Of a DNA stretch of 64,000 bases, positions 44,136 to 54,078 are shown one piece after another. The notes beneath the pieces were generated by a model. That model searched no databases and was not told the origin of the DNA. It saw nothing but the letters and a program-made list of their open reading frames with translations. The DNA is from Polaribacter vadi. GTDB lineage: Bacteria > Bacteroidota > Bacteroidia > Flavobacteriales > Flavobacteriaceae. Every line of letters begins with the position of its first letter. The stretch's first letter is position 1. The stretch covers positions 1,572,501 to 1,636,500 of the forward strand of contig NZ_CP017477.1 of the NCBI RefSeq assembly GCF_001761365.1, read 5' to 3'. The position numbers and the translations under genes were made by a program.

Positions 44136-44825
44136 TTACACTGGCTCGTTTAACAAATCTAAAAACTCAACGGATTTTGCCTCCATTTGATACACCACTT
44201 TATCCGTTCTTACCACCAAATGATTATAAGTTATATAGGCAATAATACCCACAATTAAACCAGCAACTGTAGTTGTCATGGCTGTATACAAACCATCTGA
44301 AAGCATTTTTATATCTATTTGACCTCCAGCATTTGCTATTTCATGAATAGCCACAATCATTCCGATTACAGTTCCTAAAAAACCAATCATGGGTGCAGCT
44401 CCTGCAATTGTTGCTAAAACAGAAACATTTTTTTCAAGCTGATACACTTCTAACTTTCCTGCTGTTTCAATAGCTGTATTGATATCTTCTAAAGGTTTCC
44501 CAATTCTTGATATTCCTTTTCCAATTAAACGTGCGGTAGGTGTATTTTTACTTTTACATAAAGCATTTGCAGCATCTAGTTTCCCATTTGTTACAAAGTC
44601 TTTAATTTGATTCATAAAGTTTACATCAATTTTAGAGGCGGCTTTAATGGCAAAAAATCGTTCAAAATAAATATACAAACCAACCGCTAAAAGCACAAAT
44701 AGGATTCCTATAATTATTTGTCCTCCTAAACCACCATCCATAATTAAATTATAGACCGATAATGTTTTCTCTTCTTGAATAGCTTCTTCTAACAACTCCG
44801 TGTTTTCTTGAAAAAATGATATCAT
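44136..44825 (-). CDS. exbB: ExbB/TolQ/MotA-family proton channel protein
   Basis: 229 aa with three TM helices: GGQIIIGILFVLLAVGLYIY, then VLATIAGAAPMIGFLGTVIG with the conserved GLxGTV-type turn, and TTTVAGLIVGIIAYITY. The layout and order exbB-exbD-tonB are standard. Confidence 0.92.
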   Translation of the reverse strand: MISFFQENTELLEEAIQEEKTLSVYNLIMDGGLGGQIIIGILFVLLAVGLYIYFERFFAIKAASKIDVNFMNQIKDFVTNGKLDAANALCKSKNTPTARLIGKGISRIGKPLEDINTAIETAGKLEVYQLEKNVSVLATIAGAAPMIGFLGTVIGMIVAIHEIANAGGQIDIKMLSDGLYTAMTTTVAGLIVGIIAYITYNHLVVRTDKVVYQMEAKSVEFLDLLNEPV

Positions 44826-44973
44826 TCAACTATTTTTTTAAATTCTATATTATAAACGTGTATTCTCTTTTTAAATTGTTTCAATACACAAAAAATCAAT
44901 TTACTTGTATCAAAAAAAATGCCATTCTGTACGATAACAAAATGACATTTTTTTATATTTCAATTTTTCTGAT

Positions 44974-46377
44974 TTAAACGAATGATCTAATTACGATAAA
45001 GGCTAAAGAACCAACTAAAAATCCAATTAGCGCTAACCAAGATATTTTTTTAATATACCAGAAAAAATCTATTTTTTCCATTCCCATTGCTACAACTCCA
45101 GCAGCAGAACCAATAATTAACATAGAACCTCCTGTACCTGCAGAAAATGCGATAAAGTGCCATAAAGGATTATCTAAAGATTCAGAAAACATCCCTAAAC
45201 TTGCAGCGACTAAAGGTACATTATCAATTACTGCAGAACCAATTCCTAATAAAATTACCACTAAATCAGAAACACCTGTTCCTGCTAATTCAGTTCCCAT
45301 TAAAGGAATTCCTTGTTTTAAACTATCAGCAAAATTGAATAAAATTCCCAAAGATTCTAAAGCTGCAACTGCCATTAAAATTCCTAAGAAAAATAAAATA
45401 CTTGGCATTTCAATTTTTGATAATGAGGAATGTACTGGACTATGATGTGCTCCAGATTCATGCTCATCTGCTTGCTCTCCTTCTACTGTAGAAATTGAGA
45501 ATTTAGAATTACTAAATATTTCTGCAAAAGTAGCTACAATCCCTAAAGATAACATCATCCCTACATAAGGTGGTAAATGCGTAATTGTTTTAAAAACAGG
45601 TACAAATAAAATAGCACCTAATCCTAAATATAACATTTTTGCGCTATGAGGACTTTTTGGTTTTTCAACTTCATTTTCATCATAATCTATTTCACCTTTA
45701 AAAGCTGGTAAAAATGTTGCAATAAACGTTGGTACCACCATACATAATAAAGAAGGAACAAATAAATACGTAAATAACATTCCTGTACTTACTTTATCGC
45801 CAATCCAAAGCATGGTTGTAGTAACGTCTCCAATAGGAGAAAAAGCACCACCTGCATTGGCTGCAATAATAATTAAACCTGCGAACCAGATTCTATCTTC
45901 TCTAGTTTTTACAATTTTTTGTAAAATTGAAATTAAGACAATAGTTGCTGTTAAATTATCTATAATTGCTGATAAAACAAACGCTAAAATTGAAAACATC
46001 CAAAGCAATTTTTTCTTGCCTTTAAAGTTTACATATCCTTTAATAGTAGAAAATCCATCAAAATAATCGATAATTTCAACAATCGTCATCGCTCCTAAAA
46101 GAAACACCAGAATCTCTGCAGTTTTACCTAAATGATGTAATAAAGTTTCTTCGACCAAATGTAATTTATCATCATGTGCCATCGATGCAAAACCATCTAC
46201 CAGACCATGATTGGCAGAATCAAACCAATTAGAAAAACTATCTACACCAAGTGCTACGATTGCCCAGCAAACTGCCATCATTATTAAGGCAGGTATTAAT
46301 TTGTCTAATTTTAAATTATGCTCTAAAGTAATGGCTAAATAACCCAGTACAAATACGATAATAATTATTGATTCCAT
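44974..46377 (-). CDS. nhaD: NhaD-type Na+/H+ antiporter
   Basis: 467 aa, about thirteen TM helices. LVFLLGAMTIVEIIDYFDGF, FVLSAIIDNLTATIVLISIL, NAGGAFSPIGDVTTTMLWIG and VVILLGIGSAVIDNVPLVAA are the paired transport motifs of the ion-transporter superfamily. A His- and acid-rich cytoplasmic loop (about 300-315, EQADEHESGAHH) could sense pH. Exports sodium, as expected for a marine bacterium. Confidence 0.92.
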   Translation of the reverse strand: MESIIIIVFVLGYLAITLEHNLKLDKLIPALIMMAVCWAIVALGVDSFSNWFDSANHGLVDGFASMAHDDKLHLVEETLLHHLGKTAEILVFLLGAMTIVEIIDYFDGFSTIKGYVNFKGKKKLLWMFSILAFVLSAIIDNLTATIVLISILQKIVKTREDRIWFAGLIIIAANAGGAFSPIGDVTTTMLWIGDKVSTGMLFTYLFVPSLLCMVVPTFIATFLPAFKGEIDYDENEVEKPKSPHSAKMLYLGLGAILFVPVFKTITHLPPYVGMMLSLGIVATFAEIFSNSKFSISTVEGEQADEHESGAHHSPVHSSLSKIEMPSILFFLGILMAVAALESLGILFNFADSLKQGIPLMGTELAGTGVSDLVVILLGIGSAVIDNVPLVAASLGMFSESLDNPLWHFIAFSAGTGGSMLIIGSAAGVVAMGMEKIDFFWYIKKISWLALIGFLVGSLAFIVIRSFV

Positions 46378-46392
46378 ATATATTAATTTAGT

Positions 46393-47625
46393 TTAAATTA
46401 GTTCTTTTAGTGCGATTTCAAATGCTGTTGAGCATATTTTTGTTTTAGATGCACTTTTGTTAAATGTTTTTTGCAATGCTTTTTTAATGGTGTTTGAGGT
46501 ATCATCAAAAATAGCCTTGTCTTGCATTGGCAATGTAACTCTTGCTTCCATTAAATAAGCAAAAACTCTTGCAATTCCGCAATTAGAAATAAAATCTGGC
46601 AACAAACTTAAGTGATTATCTGTATATTCCATAATAGGTCCAAAGAAAATTTCTTTATCAGCAAAAGGAACATTGGCTCCAGGGGAAATTACTTCCAATC
46701 CTGTATTGATCATTTGTTGCACTTGGTCTTGAGAAACTAATCTTGATGCTGCAGCAGGAACAAATATTTCTGCTGGCAAACTCCAAACTTTCTCATTTAT
46801 TTCTGCAAATGGAATCATGTTTTTAGACGCTAATTGATTTCCATCTTTCGATAAAAATAAATTCGTCATTTCGTCTTTCGTAAAACCTTTTTCGTTGATG
46901 ACTCCTCCTTGTCGATCTATAATCCCAACAACTTTTGCACCTAATTTTGTTAAATAATAGGCTGCAGCAGCTCCTACATTTCCAAAACCTTGCACAATGG
47001 CTCTTTTACCAACAATAGATCCTCCATAAATATCGTAATAATGCCTAACAGCTTCTGCAACTCCATAACCTGTTAACATGTCTGCTACTGTATATTTTCT
47101 AGAAATATCTGGCGAAAACTGTTTGTCTTCAATTACTTTGATAACGCCCAAACGCAATTGACCAATTCTATTAATTTTATCGGCTTCAGTAGGTTTAAAG
47201 TGACCGTTAAAAATTCCTTCTTGAGGATGCCAAACACCACAATCTTCGGTAATTGGAATTACATCTTTATCTGCATCTACGTTTAAATCGCCTCCAGTTC
47301 CATAATAGTGTTTCAATAATGGCGTAACTGCTTTATACCAACGTTCTAAAACACCTCTTTTTCTTGGATCATTTGGATCGAAGTTAATACCCGATTTTGC
47401 ACCACCAATTGCTGGCCCAGAAACTGTAAATTTTATTTCCATGGTTTTTGCTAATGACAAAACTTCGTTCATATCTAAACCTTGTCTCATTCTTGTTCCA
47501 CCTCCAGCAGCTCCACCTCTTAAAGAGTTAATCACTGTCCAACCTTCTGCTTCTGTTTCTTGATCTTTCCAATGAAACACAATTTCTGGTTGTTTATTTT
47601 CGTATATTTTTAATAATTCTTTCAT
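46393..47625 (-). CDS. Glu/Leu/Phe/Val dehydrogenase
   Basis: 410 aa NAD(P)-dependent amino-acid dehydrogenase. Catalytic region GGAAGGGTRMRQGLDMNE and SGPAIGGAKSGINFDP with the active-site Lys, GTGGDLNVDADKD, and the Rossmann motif VQGFGNVGAAAAYYL. Substrate cannot be fixed; glutamate is favoured by the nearby nitrogen-assimilation genes on the other strand. It lies 15 bp upstream of nhaD and may be cotranscribed. Confidence 0.88.
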   Translation of the reverse strand: MKELLKIYENKQPEIVFHWKDQETEAEGWTVINSLRGGAAGGGTRMRQGLDMNEVLSLAKTMEIKFTVSGPAIGGAKSGINFDPNDPRKRGVLERWYKAVTPLLKHYYGTGGDLNVDADKDVIPITEDCGVWHPQEGIFNGHFKPTEADKINRIGQLRLGVIKVIEDKQFSPDISRKYTVADMLTGYGVAEAVRHYYDIYGGSIVGKRAIVQGFGNVGAAAAYYLTKLGAKVVGIIDRQGGVINEKGFTKDEMTNLFLSKDGNQLASKNMIPFAEINEKVWSLPAEIFVPAAASRLVSQDQVQQMINTGLEVISPGANVPFADKEIFFGPIMEYTDNHLSLLPDFISNCGIARVFAYLMEARVTLPMQDKAIFDDTSNTIKKALQKTFNKSASKTKICSTAFEIALKELI

Positions 47626-47853
47626 GTTTAATTTTGATAATTTTTCAACTTAATTATTTATTTTCTAAAGCAATTTTCTGTAAAACATTCATTAGAAGAG
47701 CTAAAGTTGATTCATTTTTTAAATTAATTTTAAGAATTATTATTCATCATTACAGTTCCTGACAAACTTACTGTAAAATTTGTAATTTTTAAAATATTTA
47801 TCTGAAAAGTATTGTTGTTTTTTTGGGTTCGAGATTACTTTTAAAATTATATA

Positions 47854-48912
47854 TTATGGGTAAAATATAACGCCAGAGGAATGATCTTTACTTGCACCAG
47901 TTACCGATTTTAAACAATTTATTTTATTATGAATCTTCAGCAATCCTAAAAAAGCAAAAATTAAAGCCTCTTTATAATCGATTAATTCTTTAGAGGGCAA
48001 CACAATTTGAGCGTTAGAATATTGCCGAATTTCATCCATTAAAAAAGTATTAAAAACACCTCCACCAGTAATTAAAACTTTATCATTTTTGTAAATCACC
48101 TTACTGATTTGTAGTGCAATATGTGCCACAAAAGTTCTTAAGATTGATGGAACATCTGTTTCCAACTCATCAATTAAAGGGAACATATTTTTTTGAACCC
48201 ATTCCAATCCTAAAGATTTTGGTGGTGTTTGTTGATAAAACTCAAGTTCGTTCAACTTCTCAAAAAGAACTTCATTTATTTTTCCTTCGGATGCAATTTT
48301 ACCAGATGCATCATATTCTAACCCGATTTTATTGGCGTAAAAATTTAAGACAATATTTACAGGACAAATATCAAAAGCAATTCTAGTGTTATCTTTATGA
48401 TAAGACACATTTGAAAATCCACCTAAATTAACACAAAAATCATATTCAGAAAATAGTAATTCATCTCCAATTGGCACTAAAGGCGCTCCTTGACCACCTA
48501 ATTGTAAATCTTGCGTTCTAAAATCACAAACGACTTTTTGTTTTGTGATTTTGGCAATTTCTGCTCCAGAACCAATTTGCAACGTAATTCCTTTTTCTGG
48601 CTGATGTAAAATGGTATGTCCATGAGAGGCAATAAAATCAATCTTTGCAATTTTATAATTGCTGATAAAATTATTGAGTATTTCTCCTAAAAATCGCCCA
48701 TAAGTAACATCTAATTGTTGCAAAGTAGTTGTATCAGAAAAAATAGCATTCTGCAAAAGTTGCTTCCATTCTTTGGAATATGGAATGGTTTCTGCATGGA
48801 GAATTTTAAAATTTTTGTAGTCATCATTCTTAAAATAAACATACACCAAATCAATTCCATCTAAAGAAGTGCCAGACATTAAACCAATGGCGAAAGTTTC
48901 ATTTATAATCAT
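47854..48912 (-). CDS. anmK: Anhydro-N-acetylmuramic acid kinase
   Basis: 352 aa. The phosphate loop GLMSGTSLDGIDLVYV (10-25) and the block ASHGHTILHQPEKGITLQIG, followed by GGQGAPLVPIGDELLF, identify AnmK, which phosphorylates and opens 1,6-anhydro-MurNAc in peptidoglycan recycling. LITGGGVFNTFLMDEI forms part of the C-terminal ATPase domain. Divergent from the acyl-CoA dehydrogenase gene, 89 bp away. Confidence 0.94.
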   Translation of the reverse strand: MIINETFAIGLMSGTSLDGIDLVYVYFKNDDYKNFKILHAETIPYSKEWKQLLQNAIFSDTTTLQQLDVTYGRFLGEILNNFISNYKIAKIDFIASHGHTILHQPEKGITLQIGSGAEIAKITKQKVVCDFRTQDLQLGGQGAPLVPIGDELLFSEYDFCVNLGGFSNVSYHKDNTRIAFDICPVNIVLNFYANKIGLEYDASGKIASEGKINEVLFEKLNELEFYQQTPPKSLGLEWVQKNMFPLIDELETDVPSILRTFVAHIALQISKVIYKNDKVLITGGGVFNTFLMDEIRQYSNAQIVLPSKELIDYKEALIFAFLGLLKIHNKINCLKSVTGASKDHSSGVIFYP

Positions 48913-48936
48913 ATCAGTAAAAATAATAAAAGTCTA

Positions 48937-48967
48937 TTGAAAATATGTTACGAAATCGATATATTTG
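48937..48967 (+). promoter_or_regulatory. Promoter of the acyl-CoA dehydrogenase gene
   Basis: TTG (48937-48939), 20-bp spacer, TATATTTG (48960-48967); 34 bp before the ATG. Good fit to the Bacteroidetes consensus. Confidence 0.7.
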
Positions 48968-49001
48968 CACTCGTAAATTAAGAATATAACAAAACATACC
49001 T

Positions 49002-50144
49002 ATGGATTTTAGCTTAACAGAAGAGCATATCATGATTCGTGATGCAGCAAGAGATTTTGCACAAACAGAATTATTACCTGGCGTTATTGAAAGAGACAAT
49101 AAACAGGAATTTCCACAAGAATTGGTCAAAAAAATGGGCGATTTAGGTTTTCTGGGAATTATGGTAGATCCAAAATACGGAGGAAGTGGAATGGACGCTA
49201 TTTCTTACGTATTAATTATGGAAGAATTATCAAAAATCGATGCTTCTGCCTCTGTAATTGTTTCTGTAAACAATTCATTGGTTTGTTATGGTTTAGAATC
49301 TTATGCAAATGAAGATCAAAAACAAAAATATTTAACAAAATTAGCGACTGGAGAATTTGTAGGCGCCTTTTGTTTGAGTGAGCCAGAAGCTGGTTCCGAT
49401 GCAACATCGCAAGCAACAACTGCTATCGACAAAGGAGATCATTATGTAATTAACGGAACTAAAAACTGGATTACAAGTGGTGGAAGAGCTGATGTTTATT
49501 TAGTGATTGCACAAACTGACAGAGAAAAAGGTCACAGAGGAATTAACGCTTTTATCGTTGAAAAAGGAACAGAAGGTTTTCATGTAGGTCCTAAAGAAGA
49601 TAAATTAGGAATTAGAGGTTCAGACACCCATACATTACAATTTAACGACGTAAAAGTGCCAAAAGAAAACAGAATTGGTGAGGATGGTTTTGGTTTTAAA
49701 TTCGCCATGAAAACACTTTCGGGTGGTAGAATTGGGATTGCTGCTCAAGCTTTAGGAATTGCTGCTGGAGGATATGAATTGGCTTTAAAATACTCTAAAG
49801 AACGTAAAGCATTTGGAACTGAGATTTGCAATCATCAAGCAATTGCCTTCAAATTAGCAGACATGTATACAGAAATTGAAGCTGCAAGAATGTTGGTTAT
49901 GAAAGCTGCTTGGGACAAAGATCAAGGTAATAATTACGACATGTCATCAGCAATGGCAAAATTATACGCAAGTAAAGTTGCTATGGAACAAACAGTTGAG
50001 GCTGTGCAAATTCATGGTGGAAATGGCTTCGTCAAAGAATATCATGTAGAACGTTTAATGCGTGATGCAAAAATTACTCAAATTTACGAAGGAACTTCAG
50101 AGATCCAAAAAATAGTAATTTCTAGAGGAGTTATCAAAGGATAA
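49002..50144 (+). CDS. Acyl-CoA dehydrogenase (short-chain type)
   Basis: 380 aa flavoprotein. FAD/substrate motifs AFCLSEPEAGSDATSQATTA and YVINGTKNWITSGGRADVYL; the catalytic base Glu in QIYEGTSEIQKIVI (about 366) fits butyryl-CoA or short branched-chain enzymes. Full length, its own promoter and terminator, so monocistronic. Removes two hydrogens from acyl-CoA in beta-oxidation or branched-chain amino-acid breakdown. Confidence 0.95.
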   Translation: MDFSLTEEHIMIRDAARDFAQTELLPGVIERDNKQEFPQELVKKMGDLGFLGIMVDPKYGGSGMDAISYVLIMEELSKIDASASVIVSVNNSLVCYGLESYANEDQKQKYLTKLATGEFVGAFCLSEPEAGSDATSQATTAIDKGDHYVINGTKNWITSGGRADVYLVIAQTDREKGHRGINAFIVEKGTEGFHVGPKEDKLGIRGSDTHTLQFNDVKVPKENRIGEDGFGFKFAMKTLSGGRIGIAAQALGIAAGGYELALKYSKERKAFGTEICNHQAIAFKLADMYTEIEAARMLVMKAAWDKDQGNNYDMSSAMAKLYASKVAMEQTVEAVQIHGGNGFVKEYHVERLMRDAKITQIYEGTSEIQKIVISRGVIKG

Positions 50145-50166
50145 CAACTCATTATATATAGTGTCC

Positions 50167-50198
50167 AAAAATCCATCTTTTTAAAAGGTGGATTTTTC
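50167..50198 (+). terminator. Terminator after acyl-CoA dehydrogenase
   Basis: AAAAATCCATCTTTT and AAAAGGTGGATTTTT pair over 15 bp with one G-T pair; T-rich tail follows. Confidence 0.75.
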
Positions 50199-50458
50199 TT
50201 TTGGGCGTGTTTTTTTTAACCGTAATAATTTGTGATTTCGACGTTAGGAGAAATCCCATAAAGTAGAAACCATAATATTGAGCAACACTATGTGATTTCC
50301 CCATTTGGTCGAAAAGACAAAACTGCATGTTATTATTTAATGTGTTTATTTTTTTGGGCACAACCTTTCAGGTCAGGCTTTCAGCACTCGCTTTTTTTCT
50401 GAAAAAGAAAAAAGAGCTCAAACAATTGCCTCAATCCTTTGTGCAACTTATTTAAAAA
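50199..50458. repeat. Degenerate intergenic repeat between convergent genes
   Basis: Ends with GGTCAGGCTTTCAGCACTCG, a T-rich/A-rich hairpin (CTTTTTTTCTGAAAAAGAAA) and AGAGCTCAAACAATTG. I recall a common Bacteroidetes intergenic repeat with this order of blocks beginning GGGCGTGCC; here the first block is GGGCGTGTT at about 50204 and the middle looks replaced by unrelated sequence. No gene. Confidence 0.4.
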
Positions 50459-51241
50459 CTACAATTTCAACTTAATATTATAGAGTTGCAAACCAGAAGA
50501 AGGCGCATTATTTCTCATAAACAAACGATCATTATCTTCTTTTAAAGAAGCTTCAATAAACTGTAAATCAATATTTCCTTTTCCGAGTTCAAATAAAGTC
50601 GCCATCATTAAACGTATTTGATACCGAAGAAAACCTTTTCCCTTCACTTTAAATACATAGGACTTTTCAGGAAAAAAATTAGCGACTAAAATATCGTTTT
50701 CAACAATTTCACAAGTATCAATAACTCTTTTAAAAATTGTTTTTTCAGAGGGTTTGGTACAATATTTATGAAAATAATGTTCCCCCTCAAATAGTTTTGC
50801 GCCTTTCTTCATCACATCAATATCTAAAAAGGTATCAATATTTACCATGAAAGGCGCTGCAAAAGGATGATTTTTCTCACCAAAAGAAAAGTAATAATGG
50901 TATTCTTTTATTTTATCAGCTTTAATAATATTGAAACTCCTGGCAACCTCTTGCATAGAAATCGCTCTAAAATCTGGTGGAAAATTTAAATTTAAAGTTT
51001 TTATAAAAGCCTCTTCTTCTAAAATTTCATTTGTAAAAAGCTGTAAATAATAGGAATTTGCTGAAACTTTTGCATCTGTTCTACCCACACCAATCGTTTT
51101 ATAACTACCCTCTTCCATTATAAAAGACAAGCTTTTATCGACTATATCATGCAAAGTTTTGGCATTTGTCTGTTTTTGCCAACCAGAAAAACGAAAACCG
51201 AAGAATTGTAAAGAAATTAGGTAAGAAACTGAATATTTCAT
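50459..51241 (-). CDS. truA: tRNA pseudouridine synthase A
   Basis: 260 aa. Modifies U38-40 of tRNAs. The catalytic Asp56 is in GVGRTDAKVSA, a variant of the usual GRTDxGVHA. FRFSGWQKQ and the C-terminal GKGFLRYQIRLMMATLFELG match TruA. A TATATTTG box (51247-51254) is only 5 bp from the ATG, suggesting a leaderless message. Confidence 0.88.
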   Translation of the reverse strand: MKYSVSYLISLQFFGFRFSGWQKQTNAKTLHDIVDKSLSFIMEEGSYKTIGVGRTDAKVSANSYYLQLFTNEILEEEAFIKTLNLNFPPDFRAISMQEVARSFNIIKADKIKEYHYYFSFGEKNHPFAAPFMVNIDTFLDIDVMKKGAKLFEGEHYFHKYCTKPSEKTIFKRVIDTCEIVENDILVANFFPEKSYVFKVKGKGFLRYQIRLMMATLFELGKGNIDLQFIEASLKEDNDRLFMRNNAPSSGLQLYNIKLKL

Positions 51242-51246
51242 AAGTG

Positions 51247-51278
51247 CAAATATACAATAATTGCATTTTTTTTTACAA
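51247..51278 (-). promoter_or_regulatory. Candidate promoter of truA, leaderless
   Basis: On the minus strand TTG (51276-51278), 21-bp spacer, TATATTTG (51247-51254). Transcription would begin at or next to the start codon. Confidence 0.5.
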
Positions 51279-51437
51279 AAGGTGCATTTTTATGAATATC
51301 TCAAAATTATAAGCTTCTTTTTTACGAACCCTATATTTTATATGTTAAAGAAAACCAAAAATATGTTTATAGCAAAATAACCCCCTTTTTTTTGAGGGCA
51401 CTTAGCTAAAAAACATCATTTTCAAAAACACACCCCC

Positions 51438-51467
51438 TTGTCATTTTAAATTAAAACTATACATTTA
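51438..51467 (+). promoter_or_regulatory. Promoter of the porin-amtB unit
   Basis: TTG (51438-51440), 19-bp spacer, TACATTTA (51460-51467), a one-base departure from TAnnTTTG. It leaves a 45-nt leader before the outer-membrane protein gene. Confidence 0.6.
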
Positions 51468-51515
51468 CCCCGTTCAAACAATATTAAATCAATAACAAAC
51501 TAAAAGAACATCATT

Positions 51516-52511
51516 ATGAAAAAAATTATTTTCTCATTATTATTGGCAAGTACTTTGATAGTAAATGCACAAGAAGAAGACAAAGGAACTTTTACATTAA
51601 GTGGAACAGTTGACGTATATGGAACGACTAATTTCACAAAAGACCCTGGAACTCCTGGTATTTTAATTGCCAATCCAGAAAATGCAAATGCTTTTGGTTT
51701 AGGTTTTGCAAATACTGTTTTTGCTTACGAAAAAGGAAAAGCTGGAGTTGTTGCAGATTTAGCATTTGGTCCAAAAGCAGACGATGCAAATTTAGCTGGA
51801 GCAATTAACCAACTTTATGCTTACTATAAAGCAACTGATAAATTAACTTTTACAGCTGGTCAATTCAACACCTTTTTAGGATATGAAGTAATTTCTCCAG
51901 CAGCGAATTTTAATTACACAGTTTCTTATTTATTTAATGCTGGTCCATTTTCTCATACTGGTATTAAAGCAGATTATGCTGTTTCTGAAGACTTATCATT
52001 CATGCTTGCAGTAACAAATGCGCATGCACTTACAAGTGCTGATGGTAATTTTGCAGATGCTACACAACTTGGTGCACAAATTGGTTATAAAGGTCAATAC
52101 TTAAACTTTATTGCTGGTGCTGTAGATGCAACTTCAGCTAAAGACTACATTTTCCTAGATTATACAGGTGGATTTGATCTTTCTGAAACTTTCTTCCTAG
52201 GAATTAATGCTGCTTATGTAACTTCTAGCGATGATCAAACAGGATATCAAGGTGCTGCTTTGTACTTACAAAACACTTTTTCAGATACGTTCGCTTTAGG
52301 ATTAAGACCTGAATTATTTCAATACAATGGTGATGCAAACGCAGATGAATCTGTAACAGCAGTTACATTAAGCGCAAACGTTTCATTAACTGGAAACTTA
52401 AAATTGATTACTGATTTAAGATTCGACTCTTCAGATGATTTTATCATTGAAGCGTTTCCAACAGAAAAAAGCACTTCTACTTTAACGATAGCAGCAGTAT
52501 ACTCTTTCTAG
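51516..52511 (+). CDS. Outer-membrane beta-barrel protein (porin-like)
   Basis: 331 aa with an N-terminal signal peptide ending NAQ (about 18), then alternating strands such as FTLSGTVDVYGTTNF, GVVADLAFG and FTAGQFNTFLGYEVI, ending in an aromatic residue (AAVYSF) as barrel proteins do. It is 37 bp upstream of amtB on the same strand, so it may let ammonium or small nitrogen compounds through the outer membrane; this is inferred from position. The family is usually described as putative porin. Confidence 0.85.
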   Translation: MKKIIFSLLLASTLIVNAQEEDKGTFTLSGTVDVYGTTNFTKDPGTPGILIANPENANAFGLGFANTVFAYEKGKAGVVADLAFGPKADDANLAGAINQLYAYYKATDKLTFTAGQFNTFLGYEVISPAANFNYTVSYLFNAGPFSHTGIKADYAVSEDLSFMLAVTNAHALTSADGNFADATQLGAQIGYKGQYLNFIAGAVDATSAKDYIFLDYTGGFDLSETFFLGINAAYVTSSDDQTGYQGAALYLQNTFSDTFALGLRPELFQYNGDANADESVTAVTLSANVSLTGNLKLITDLRFDSSDDFIIEAFPTEKSTSTLTIAAVYSF

Positions 52512-52548
52512 AAAGAAAACTATTATTAACTAACTAAAAATTTATAAG

Positions 52549-53841
52549 ATGAGTTTATTTTTAACATTATTCCAGGAAACCCCTGTTACTGAAGCTGCTC
52601 AAGTTTTAGAACAAGTAAATGGAGATATGGGAATGCTTTGGATGCTGATTGCAGGTATCTTAGTTTTCTTGATGCAAGCAGGTTTTACATTGGTAGAATC
52701 TGGTATGACAAGATCAAAAAATGCGGTAAATATCGCTATGAAAAACTTATTAGACATTTGTGTAGGTTCTATTACATTCTGGCTAGTTGGGTATTCTTTA
52801 ATGTATGGAGATACTTCTAACGGATGGTTTTTCTGGAGTGGATTATTCCAAGGTGAAGGAGCAGATTTATTCTTCCAGACAATGTTCGCTGCAACCACAG
52901 CAACCATTGTATCTGGAGCAATTGCTGGTAGAACAAAATACTCTACATACATAATTTTCTCATTAGTAATGACGGCTATCATTTATCCTATTTCTGGTGG
53001 ATGGCAATGGCAAGGTGAAGGCTGGTTAACTAAATTAGGTTTTATTGATTTTGCTGGTTCGTCTATTGTACATTCTGTAGGTGGTTGGGCTGCTTTAGTA
53101 GCTGCATTTATGGTAGGACCAAGAATTGGAAAATATGTTGACGGAAAAGTTTTTGAAATTCCTGGTCATAATCAAATATTAGCAACTTTAGGAGTTTTTA
53201 TTCTTTGGTTTGGATGGTTTGGTTTTAATGGTGGCTCTCAATTAGCTTGGGGTGGCGCAGATGCAACTGCTGCTTCAAATGTAGTTTTAATCACAAATTT
53301 AGCTGCTGCTGCAGGTGGATTAGGAGCATTAATTACAACTTGGATCTGGTATGGTAAACCAAACTTAGCACAAACCTTAAATGGTACTTTAGCAGGTTTA
53401 GTTAGTATAACTGCTGGATGTGGAAACATGTCTGCTGGTGGTGCTGTTTTAGCAGGTTTAATTGGAGGTATATTAGTTGTATTTTCAATTGAATTTATAG
53501 AAAAGAAATTAAAAATTGATGATGCAATTGGAGCTGCTTCTGTACATGGTGTTGCAGGTGTTTGGGGAACAATTGTTATTGGTCTTTGGGGTATAGATGG
53601 AGATGCTGGTATTGGCTTATTCAATGGTGGTGGAGCTGCACAGTTAGGTACGCAAGCCATTGGAGCTCTTGCTTATGGAGTTTGGGCTGTTGGTTTATCT
53701 TTTATAGTTCTTGGAATTTTAAAAGCTACTATGGGATTACGTGTTACTAAAGATGTAGAAATTGAAGGTTTAGATATTTCAGAACACGGCTCTATTGCTT
53801 ATCCTGGTAAGAGACAAAGAGAAATAGAAGGAGACAAATAA
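52549..53841 (+). CDS. amtB: Ammonium transporter
   Basis: 430 aa, eleven TM helices. It has the twin-His pore: one His in SIVHSVGGWAALVAAFMVG, the other in ASVHGVAGVWGTIVIGLWG, and LMQAGFTLVESGMTRSKN near the N-terminus. No GlnK domain or gene is attached or adjacent; the C-terminal tail (about 400-430) is the usual regulatory stretch. Confidence 0.96.
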   Translation: MSLFLTLFQETPVTEAAQVLEQVNGDMGMLWMLIAGILVFLMQAGFTLVESGMTRSKNAVNIAMKNLLDICVGSITFWLVGYSLMYGDTSNGWFFWSGLFQGEGADLFFQTMFAATTATIVSGAIAGRTKYSTYIIFSLVMTAIIYPISGGWQWQGEGWLTKLGFIDFAGSSIVHSVGGWAALVAAFMVGPRIGKYVDGKVFEIPGHNQILATLGVFILWFGWFGFNGGSQLAWGGADATAASNVVLITNLAAAAGGLGALITTWIWYGKPNLAQTLNGTLAGLVSITAGCGNMSAGGAVLAGLIGGILVVFSIEFIEKKLKIDDAIGAASVHGVAGVWGTIVIGLWGIDGDAGIGLFNGGGAAQLGTQAIGALAYGVWAVGLSFIVLGILKATMGLRVTKDVEIEGLDISEHGSIAYPGKRQREIEGDK

Positions 53842-53882
53842 ATAATTTATTAATTAAGTTATTTCAAATCTAACATACTCTA

Positions 53883-53916
53883 AATTACCTTAAAGATTCA
53901 TTTCTTTAAGGTAATT
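53883..53916 (+). terminator. Terminator after amtB
   Basis: AATTACCTTAAAGA and TCTTTAAGGTAATT form a perfect 14-bp stem with a 6-nt loop, followed by T-rich TTCTTGTTTTT. Confidence 0.85.
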
Positions 53917-54050
53917 TTCTTGTTTTTATGAATTTGATAATTAAAATCCATTTAATTATCATAAATATTTTTTTTATATATTTATATTCATTTCATCATA
54001 AAAGTTACATCAAAATGCCATAAATACTGAATTATCTATAACAAAATACA

Positions 54051-54058
54051 TAGATTTG
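54051..54058 (+). promoter_or_regulatory. -7 box of the gltBD promoter
   Basis: TAGATTTG matches TAnnTTTG and is 20 bp before the gltB ATG. No good TTG is found 19-21 bp upstream, so an activator may be needed. Confidence 0.5.
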
Positions 54059-54078
54059 TAGATATAACTTATTATATT

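Noticed and set aside
50152..50361. 69-aa minus-strand frame between convergent genes
   Set aside because: It reads through a terminator hairpin and a degenerate repeat; no sign of selection for coding.
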